Assembly (NCBI GenBank): GCA_004561775.1
Contig: SFUD01000041.1
Coordinates: forward strand, 1-6,781
DNA length: 6,781 nucleotides
Source: a bacterium
GTDB lineage: Bacteria > Bacteroidota > Bacteroidia > Bacteroidales > UBA932
Reading direction: 5' to 3'
Each line of letters starts with the position of its first letter. Positions within the stretch are counted from its first letter, which is position 1. The position numbers were made by a program, and so were the translations under genes. Under the pieces are notes generated by a model, which did not search any database, was not told the DNA's origin, and saw only the letters and a list, made by a program, of their open reading frames with translations. This document shows, piece after piece, positions 1 through 4,309 of this stretch.

Positions 1-1
1 C

Positions 2-97
2 GGCATTGTCTTTGAGAGGATTCCGCAAAGGCTCTTCAAAAGAATCATCTACCTCTACATAGGCATCAGCGGCCTGCTCATCCTCCTCACCGCATAA
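2..97 (+). CDS. C-terminal end of a membrane protein, probably TauE/SafE (TSUP) family; 5' end outside window
   Basis: An open frame enters from the left edge and ends at TAA 95-97, giving the last 31 residues of a protein. The tail reads as a short amphipathic stretch with RIPQRLFKR followed by a hydrophobic helix IIYLYIGISGLLILLTA that ends at the stop. A basic 'IP..LFK' segment leading into one last transmembrane helix with a central Gly and no cytoplasmic tail is typical of the C-terminus of TauE/SafE (TSUP) anion-export permeases. These are multi-helix inner-membrane proteins linked to sulfite, sulfoacetate or other organic-anion transport. The family call rests on this one helix, so any polytopic membrane protein with a similar end remains possible. 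That it is a real coding end is more certain than its family. The stop codon lies only 11 bp before a repeat array, and no terminator hairpin lies between them. Confidence 0.55.
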   Translation, partial: GIVFERIPQRLFKRIIYLYIGISGLLILLTA

Positions 98-108
98 GTA
101 TTTTCCTG

Positions 109-253
109 CTTCCCGATGGTGCCGTGCGGCTTCCCGATGGTGCCTTGCGGCTTCCCATGCTGGCTCCCCGCATCTTCCCGATGGTGCCGTGCGGCTTCCC
201 GATGGTGCCTTGCGGCTCTCCGATAGTGCTTTGCTGCTTCCCGATGGTGCTTT
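109..253. repeat. 21-bp degenerate tandem repeat array
   Basis: Seven consecutive units start at 109, 130, 151, 174, 195, 216 and 237. The best units are exactly 21 bp and read CTTCCCGATGGTGCC followed by GTGCGG or TTGCGG. Units at 109/174 and at 130/195 are identical pairs, which suggests that a two-unit block was itself duplicated. The unit at 151 is decayed (23 bp) and the one at 237 is cut to 17 bp where a different 41-bp module begins. Because 21 is a multiple of three, the array stays open in several frames on both strands, but the peptides are low-complexity and no start or codon signal supports a gene. Confidence 0.9.
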
Positions 254-436
254 GCCACGGCGCTGCCATCAGGCGCTCACCAGCGCAGCTCTGCGGCTTC
301 CCTATGGTGCCTTGCGGCTTCCCGATGGTGCTTTGCCACGGCGCTGCCATCAGGCGCTCACCAGCACAGCTCTGCGGGCTTCCCTATGGTGCCGTGCCAC
401 GGCGCTGCCATCAGGCACTCACCAGCGCAGCTCTGC
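254..436. repeat. Three copies of a 41-bp module alternating with 20-bp units
   Basis: A 41-bp module that begins GCCACGGCGCTGCCATCAGG and ends CAGCTCTGC occurs at 254-294, 335-375 and 396-436 with only one or two base changes between copies. Copies 1 and 2 are separated by 40 bp, which holds two units related to the neighbouring 21-bp repeat (CTTCCCTATGGTGCC then CTTCCCGATGGTGC). Copies 2 and 3 are separated by 20 bp, one such unit. Starts therefore lie 81 and 61 bp apart. The near identity of copies against a decayed background points to recent duplication of whole blocks. Confidence 0.88.
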
Positions 437-438
437 CT

Positions 439-505
439 CTTCCGTGCCGCAGTCCCAGCGCTGCGGCATCCACTTCCGTGCCGCGGTCTCCGGCGCTGCA
501 GCAGA
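439..505. repeat. Two degenerate copies of a 34-bp repeat at the end of the array
   Basis: CTTCCGTGCCGC occurs exactly at 439-450 and 473-484, each followed by a related stretch (AGTCCCAGCGCTGCGGC and GGTCTCCGGCGCTGCAGC). This looks like a tandem pair with a 34-bp offset that continues the GC-rich array. No gene is visible here. Confidence 0.7.
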
Positions 506-520
506 TATGCTACTGGCAAA

Positions 521-553
521 GCGCACAAAAATGCCGATTCTGTGCTCGGGAAG
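521..553. repeat. Interspersed hairpin element, copy A
   Basis: Arms GCACAAAA (523-530) and TTCTGTGC (538-545) form an 8-bp stem with one mismatch around a 7-base loop ATGCCGA. The whole 33-bp element, including the GCG start and the CGGGAAG end, matches 6738-6770 at 29 of 33 positions in the same orientation. It could act as a weak factor-independent terminator for the upstream membrane-protein gene, although it lies more than 400 bp behind that stop codon and has no pure U-tract. What is seen is the repeat and its symmetry. The terminator role is inference. Confidence 0.7.
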
Positions 554-588
554 ATGGGAAGGTGGCATCGGGAAGCGTAAAAGTGGCC

Positions 589-737
589 TTCCTGCAAATC
601 ACCGCGCACGTTTCAAAAACTCAAATGCCTCATAACCAGCAAGGTGCTCGGTGAGCACAAATCGAGGCCACCGCGCGGGCCAATGTGCCCCAGAGGTGCC
701 TAGAAGAGGGATTCGTGCGCGCGGTGATTTGCAGGAA
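589..737. repeat. Long inverted repeat pair around about 103 bp
   Basis: The left arm 589-610 starts TTCCTGCAAATCACCGC. The right arm 714-737 is its reverse complement (CGTGCGC, then GGTGATTTGCAGGAA) with a single 2-base GC insertion. The arms could pair into a stem of about 22 bp. The enclosed segment holds a smaller perfect hairpin, GTGCTC GGT GAGCAC (643-657). The arrangement resembles either a structured transcript or the ends of a small non-autonomous element, but I see no target-site duplication and no transposase. Confidence 0.75.
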
Positions 738-801
738 CGCCGCACTAGGCCAGGCAGCATCAGCATTTGCCATCCAATACCTGCTGCACGGCTAGACAGC
801 A

Positions 802-894
802 GCCTCATCTTGCACCCAACACCTGCGTCCCTTGCCAGGCAGCCGCCTCATCCAGCACCTGATACCAGCGCCCCAGCCATGCAATAGCCTCATC
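802..894. repeat. Degenerate repeat of about 42-43 bp marked by GCCTCATC
   Basis: The word GCCTCATC occurs at 802-809, 845-852 and 887-894, spaced 43 and 42 bp. The first two copies share further context (CAGC before, GCACC and ACCTG after). The units are otherwise diverged. A possible fourth relative, TGCCTCATAACCAGC, lies near 627. The spacing is close to twice the 21-bp period of the array at 109. Confidence 0.55.
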
Positions 895-1350
895 TGGCGG
901 AGATACGGAGGTGGCGTAGGCAATCGGTGCAGATGGACCGAAAGATTTGCGTCTGTTTGAGCAGCAGCCCTACGTGGCAGGAATGGGAATGGGCACATAT
1001 ATGTTAACAGGTGCTGCGAAAGGCCGCATCCCGATGCTGCGAGTTAGCAAATCCGGCCCAGATGTGCCAGATTGCTAGCCAAACCAGAGTACTTTTCTCC
1101 GCCGAATGAGGTTTGTTGCTGGCCGGGGCGCCGTGGCGAAGCGCCTTGTGAGAGGCGCCGCCGTGGCAGAGAGCCATCAGGAAGATGTTGCTAGCCAGGG
1201 CGCAGTTGCAAAGAGACTGGCCGGGTGCGCCAGATGAGGTTTGTTGCTGGCAGGGTAGCCGGTTGGGAGGCCCATCGGGGAAGCAAAATCGGGAAGCAGG
1301 TGAGGAGATTATTTCAAAAAATTGCTGCCATTTGAGATATTTATTTTAAA
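895..1350. other. Gene-free GC-rich intergenic stretch with short dispersed repeats
   Basis: I see no convincing reading frame, tRNA, rRNA or recognised RNA motif here. The stretch does hold repeats. An 18-bp exact direct repeat, ATGAGGTTTGTTGCTGGC, lies at 1106-1123 and 1234-1251, preceded by GCCGA and GCCAG. TTGCTAGCCA occurs at 1072-1081 and 1188-1197. A GGCGCC-containing pair lies near 1127 and 1154. ATCGGGGAAGC and ATCGGGAAGC follow each other at 1274-1284 and 1289-1298. Composition shifts abruptly to AT-rich from about 1307, which marks the start of the promoter and leader region of the next gene. Confidence 0.6.
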
Positions 1351-1353
1351 TTG
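1322..1353 (+). promoter_or_regulatory. Possible Bacteroidota-type promoter for the thioredoxin-like gene
   Basis: In the AT-rich leader, TTG at 1322-1324 lies 22 bp before TAAATTG at 1347-1353. This resembles the Bacteroidota -33 TTG / -7 TAnnTTTG pattern, but the -7 box is one base short of consensus. Transcription would then begin near 1358-1361, a short distance before the ATG at 1384. The match is imperfect and the assignment is tentative. Confidence 0.25.
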
Positions 1354-1383
1354 CGGGATGGAATTTTCAAAAAATCTGAAGAG

Positions 1384-2067
1384 ATGAAGGGGTTTTCACA
1401 CTTTTATTGTTTTGTAGCAGTAATTTACTCATTATTAATATTTTGCAGCGCTGCAAACGCACAGCAGCAGAACAAATCGCAAGGGCAGCAAGCCAAAGAA
1501 CAACAGCAGACCAAAGAACAGCAGCAGACCGAGGCACAGGAACAGCAAGCCAAAGGACTACTGCAGCAGACCAAAGCACAACAGCAGACCAAAGAACAGC
1601 AGCAGCAGGATCCGGATGTGCAGTATGGGGCGCAGCTGCTTAAGGCTGGGAGTGTTGCGCCGGAGTTTAGGCTTAAGGGGCCGGATGGTAAAGAGCTGGC
1701 GTTGAGCGATTTTAAGGGCAAGTATGTGGTGCTGGATTTTTGGGCGTCGTGGTGCGGCGACTGTCGCAGGGATATTCCTAACATTAAGGCGCTGTACGAG
1801 AAATATTCTCCAAAAGGCGTTGAGTTTGTTGGCGTCTCTTTTGACGACAATGCGGAGCGCTGGCAGAATGCCATAAAGGAGTTTGGGCTCAAGTATCACC
1901 AAGTGAGCGAGCTTAAGAAATGGAAGACCACAGATATTTATGCCGCCTATGGAATAAAGTGGATTCCTACAATTTATATTATTGGTCCCGATGGCAAAGT
2001 AAAGCTTGCTACAGTGCTCTCCGAACGCGCTGAGCAATTTTTACACAATTTATATTATGTTAAATAG
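1384..2067 (+). CDS. Secreted TlpA/ResA-like thiol-disulfide oxidoreductase with Gln-rich linker
   Basis: This encodes a 227-residue protein, probably periplasmic, of the AhpC/TSA-TlpA thioredoxin-fold family that reduces or exchanges disulfides in exported proteins. Residues 1-26 form a signal peptide: MKG, a hydrophobic core to about residue 21, and an ANA cleavage site before Gln27. Cys21 lacks a lipobox, so a lipoprotein is unlikely. Residues 27-76 are a Gln/Lys/Glu-rich linker made of KEQQQT-like hexapeptides. The thioredoxin domain starts near residue 84, with GSVAPEFRLKGPDGKEL, then VVLDFWASWCGDCRRDIP with redox pair Cys124-Cys127, FVGVSFDD (148-155), and the cis-Pro of WIPTIYII at Pro195. 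GPDGK (201-205) fits the usual last strands. The frame is also open from TTG 1351, but ATG 1384 puts the charged start directly before the hydrophobic core and is preferred. The gene stands 75 bp before rarA. The true substrate is unknown. Confidence 0.88.
   Translation: MKGFSHFYCFVAVIYSLLIFCSAANAQQQNKSQGQQAKEQQQTKEQQQTEAQEQQAKGLLQQTKAQQQTKEQQQQDPDVQYGAQLLKAGSVAPEFRLKGPDGKELALSDFKGKYVVLDFWASWCGDCRRDIPNIKALYEKYSPKGVEFVGVSFDDNAERWQNAIKEFGLKYHQVSELKKWKTTDIYAAYGIKWIPTIYIIGPDGKVKLATVLSERAEQFLHNLYYVK
1462..1611 (+). repeat. In-frame Gln-rich hexapeptide repeat within the thioredoxin-like gene
   Basis: This stretch encodes residues 27-76, directly after the signal peptide. Two perfect KEQQQT units (1495-1512, 1513-1530) are followed by variants EAQEQQA, KGLLQQT, KAQQQT and KEQQQQ. 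At the DNA level the 18-bp unit CAAAGAACAGCAGCAGAC is nearly repeated, so slippage could add or remove whole hexapeptides without shifting the frame. The encoded segment is likely a flexible or helical spacer between the membrane-proximal end and the redox domain. Confidence 0.85.
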
Positions 2068-2142
2068 AGGCAGCAGCGCCACTAGCAAAAGCCGTTACTA
2101 GCAACAAACACTATATAGAGAAATAAACAGCAACAAAAAGAG

Positions 2143-3423
2143 ATGGAACGCAGGATTCCCCTTCCAGAGCGAATGAGGCCTAGGAGCCTTGAGGAATATG
2201 TTGGTCAGGAGCATCTTCTGGGCAGCGGCTCTCTTCTTGGCTCTATGATTGCTACCGGCAACATCTCCTCATTTATTCTATGGGGGCCTCCGGGTGTGGG
2301 CAAGACCACGCTGGCAAGGATTATTGCAAACAAGACAGAGCGTCCCTTCTACACACTCTCCGCTGTGAGTTCGGGAGTAAAAGAAGTGCGCGAAGTAATA
2401 CAGAAATCCAAAGAGAGCGGGCTCTTTGTGCCAAAGACACCAATTCTCTTCATAGATGAGATTCACAGGTTTAACAAAGCTCAGCAGGATGCCCTTCTGG
2501 GCGCTGTAGAGGAAGGCACCTTTATTCTCATAGGCGCTACAACGGAGAATCCCTCATTTGAGGTAATAAGTCCGCTCCTCTCCCGATGTCAGGTCTTTGT
2601 GCTAAAGGAGCTCTCTGCAGAGAATCTGGAGAGCCTGCTGCAGCGCGCGCTCACGCAGGACAGCTTCCTTAAAGAGCTGCATATAGAGGTAAAAGAGCGC
2701 GATGCTCTGCTGGGATATGCGGGCGGAGATGGCAGAAAACTGCTGAACATACTAGACACACTTACGGCAGACCTCTCCCCCACCCAATCCTTGGTAATCA
2801 CTAATCAGCTGGTAAAGAGCAAATTAAAAGACAACACAGCGCTCTACGACAAAAATGGCGAGCAGCACTACGACATTATCTCCGCATTTATAAAGAGCAT
2901 TCGCGGCTCTGACCCAAATGGTGCGGTATATTGGCTTGCCAGAATGATAAAGGGTGGCGAAGACCCTCTCTTTATAGCCAGAAGAATGGTAATCTCCGCC
3001 GCAGAAGATATTGGCCTTGCCAACCCCAATGCCCTCCTGCTTGCAGAGGCCTGCTTTGAGGCAGTGCATAAGATTGGAATGCCAGAGGGGCGCATACCTC
3101 TCTCAGAAACAGCCATTTACCTTGCCACAAGCGCCAAGAGCAACTCTGCCTATATGGCAATAGATGAGGCGCTGGCTGCAGTAGAGGAGTCGCACGACCT
3201 CTCCGTGCCGCTTCACCTGCGCAATGCCCCCACCAAACTTATGAAGCAGTTGGGCTACGGCAAAGAGTACAAATATGCCCACTCCTTTGAGGGAAATTTT
3301 GTAGACCAGGAGTATCTTCCCGATTCGCTCAGCGGCAAAACATTTTACCAACCTGGCAATAATGCAAAAGAGGCACAGATTCGCCAAAATCTTGCCAAAA
3401 AGTGGAAAAAATATAATTATTAG
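2143..3423 (+). CDS. rarA: Replication-associated recombination protein A (RarA/MgsA), AAA+ ATPase
   Basis: This 426-residue protein has the usual length of the RarA/MgsA/Mgs1-WRNIP1 family. Family members are cytosolic AAA+ ATPases that act with single-strand-binding protein at stalled replication forks. The N-terminal PLPERMRPRSLEEYVGQ is the family signature and supports the start at ATG 2143. The ATPase core shows Walker A GPPGVGKT (48-55), Walker B ILFIDEIH (101-108), sensor 1 GATTENPS (131-138), an arginine-finger SRC with Arg148, and sensor 2 GGDGRKLLN with Arg198. The C-terminal half contains YDIISAFIKSIRGSDPNGA (243-261), GLANPNALLLAEACF (291-305) and LHLRNAPTKLMKQLGYGKEY (358-377), all hallmarks of the RarA tetramerisation domain. 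The gene starts 75 bp after the thioredoxin-like gene. Its leader is A-rich, with AAAAAGAG touching the ATG, too close to be a classical Shine-Dalgarno. No terminator is visible on either side, so read-through from upstream is plausible. Nothing looks damaged. Confidence 0.97.
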   Translation: MERRIPLPERMRPRSLEEYVGQEHLLGSGSLLGSMIATGNISSFILWGPPGVGKTTLARIIANKTERPFYTLSAVSSGVKEVREVIQKSKESGLFVPKTPILFIDEIHRFNKAQQDALLGAVEEGTFILIGATTENPSFEVISPLLSRCQVFVLKELSAENLESLLQRALTQDSFLKELHIEVKERDALLGYAGGDGRKLLNILDTLTADLSPTQSLVITNQLVKSKLKDNTALYDKNGEQHYDIISAFIKSIRGSDPNGAVYWLARMIKGGEDPLFIARRMVISAAEDIGLANPNALLLAEACFEAVHKIGMPEGRIPLSETAIYLATSAKSNSAYMAIDEALAAVEESHDLSVPLHLRNAPTKLMKQLGYGKEYKYAHSFEGNFVDQEYLPDSLSGKTFYQPGNNAKEAQIRQNLAKKWKKYNY

Positions 3424-3446
3424 CAGTCCATAATCTCAAAAATTAG

Positions 3447-3454
3447 TAATTTTG
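3447..3454 (+). promoter_or_regulatory. Possible -7 promoter box upstream of kdsA, inside a near-palindrome
   Basis: TAATTTTG fits the Bacteroidota -7 consensus TAnnTTTG exactly and lies 26 bp before the kdsA ATG. No TTG is present at the expected -33 distance, which lowers confidence. The box is the right half of a near-perfect inverted repeat, CAAAAATTA G TAATTTTG (3437-3454, one extra A on the left). That symmetry could be a regulator site or chance in AT-rich DNA. Confidence 0.35.
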
Positions 3455-3480
3455 CGGCATAACTCTAACTGCGGGATTTT

Positions 3481-4299
3481 ATGCTCAATTTACCCTACAT
3501 TAAGGATTATGGCAACAATATGTTCTTTATGATTGCCGGCCCTTGCGTCATTGAGGGAAGGGATATCACATTCAACATAGCCTTAAAGTTAAAGGAACTA
3601 ACAGAGAAATATCAGATACCATTCATCTTCAAAGCCTCCTACAGAAAGGCCAACAGATCCAAGCTCAGCTCATTCACCGGCATCGGAGACAGAGAGGGAC
3701 TGGAGATTCTGCAGGAGATAAGAGAGACGCTGAAGGTACCGGTGATAACAGATATCCACAGCGCGCCGGAGGCAGAACTGGCAGCATCGTACAACATAGA
3801 CATACTGCAGATTCCTGCATTCCTCTGCAGGCAGACAGACCTTTTGGAGGCGGCAGCCGCAACAGGCAAATATGTAAACATCAAAAAGGGTCAGTTCCTT
3901 GCGCCAGCCTCAATGAAATTTGCAGCAGAGAAGGTAGTAGCATCGGGAAACAACAAAGTAATGCTCACAGAGAGAGGCACAATGTTTGGATATGGAGACC
4001 TTGTGATAGACTACAGGGGCATTCCTCAGATGCAGGCGCTTGGCTTCCCCACCATATTGGATGTCACCCACAGCCTCCAGCAGCCCAACAGAGCGGAGGG
4101 AGTAACAGGCGGTCAGCCAGAACTTATCCAGACAATGGCAAGGGCAGGTGTGGCAGTGGGCGTAGACGGGCTCTTCCTGGAGACCCACCCAAACCCTGCA
4201 GAGGCAAAATCGGATGGTGCAAATATGCTCAGGCTGGACCTTATGGAGCAGCTTCTGCAAGTGCTTATCCCGATAAGAAAGGCTATACAAAATATTTAG
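3481..4299 (+). CDS. kdsA: 3-deoxy-8-phosphooctulonate (KDO-8-phosphate) synthase, metal-dependent type
   Basis: KdsA condenses phosphoenolpyruvate with arabinose-5-phosphate to KDO-8-phosphate, the committed step to the KDO of lipopolysaccharide inner core, in the cytosol. The 272-residue length matches the family. Visible motifs are IAGPCVIEG with Cys22, FKASYRKANRS (50-60), TGIGD (66-70), ITDIHSAPE (89-97), IPAFLCRQTDLL (111-122), NIKKGQFLAP (133-142), LTERGTMFGY (162-171), DVTHSLQQPN (194-203), LFLETHPNPA (231-240) and KSDGANML (243-250). Cys22 with His197, Glu234 and Asp245 corresponds to the four metal ligands of metal-dependent enzymes such as that of Aquifex. Metal-independent enzymes such as E. 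coli KdsA have Asn in place of the Cys. The start at ATG 3481 gives the expected short N-terminus before the barrel. It lies 57 bp after rarA, with a possible promoter box between, and 10 bp before the next gene, which suggests an operon with the latter. Confidence 0.97.
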   Translation: MLNLPYIKDYGNNMFFMIAGPCVIEGRDITFNIALKLKELTEKYQIPFIFKASYRKANRSKLSSFTGIGDREGLEILQEIRETLKVPVITDIHSAPEAELAASYNIDILQIPAFLCRQTDLLEAAAATGKYVNIKKGQFLAPASMKFAAEKVVASGNNKVMLTERGTMFGYGDLVIDYRGIPQMQALGFPTILDVTHSLQQPNRAEGVTGGQPELIQTMARAGVAVGVDGLFLETHPNPAEAKSDGANMLRLDLMEQLLQVLIPIRKAIQNI

Positions 4300-4309
4300 A
4301 TATATAATT

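Noticed and set aside
87..350. Minus-strand frame with GTIGKP heptapeptide repeats
   Set aside because: It is the translation of the 21-bp DNA repeat on the other strand, and several frames are open at once. No evidence of selection on protein sequence.
109..505. CRISPR array
   Set aside because: Units are contiguous or separated by related repeat units rather than by unique spacers of constant length, and no cas genes are present.
124..654. Long open frames on the + strand across the repeat array (124-654 and 189-635)
   Set aside because: They stay open because the repeats are 21 bp or GC-rich. Peptides are low-complexity with no domain, no signal peptide and no upstream leader, and they cross the hairpin element.
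599..808. Minus-strand frame with a protein-like stretch (LTEHLAGYEAFEFLKRA)
   Set aside because: It looks briefly like a gene fragment, but it spans the inverted repeat and no family is recognisable. A decayed gene cannot be excluded without a search.
98..1350. tRNA or other known RNA gene in the gap
   Set aside because: I found no T-loop-like GGTTCRANYCC with matching acceptor arms and no recognised riboswitch motif.
1351..1383. TTG start 11 codons upstream of the thioredoxin-like gene
   Set aside because: It would put charged residues ahead of the signal peptide and overlaps the candidate promoter box. ATG 1384 gives a standard signal peptide.
1425..1892. Cysteine-rich minus-strand frame opposite the thioredoxin-like gene
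   Set aside because: Cys runs are the antisense reading of CAG-rich Gln codons. The + strand protein has clear family motifs.
3437..3454. Factor-independent terminator after rarA
   Set aside because: The inverted repeat is AT-only in its core with a single-base centre and cannot form a stable hairpin loop.
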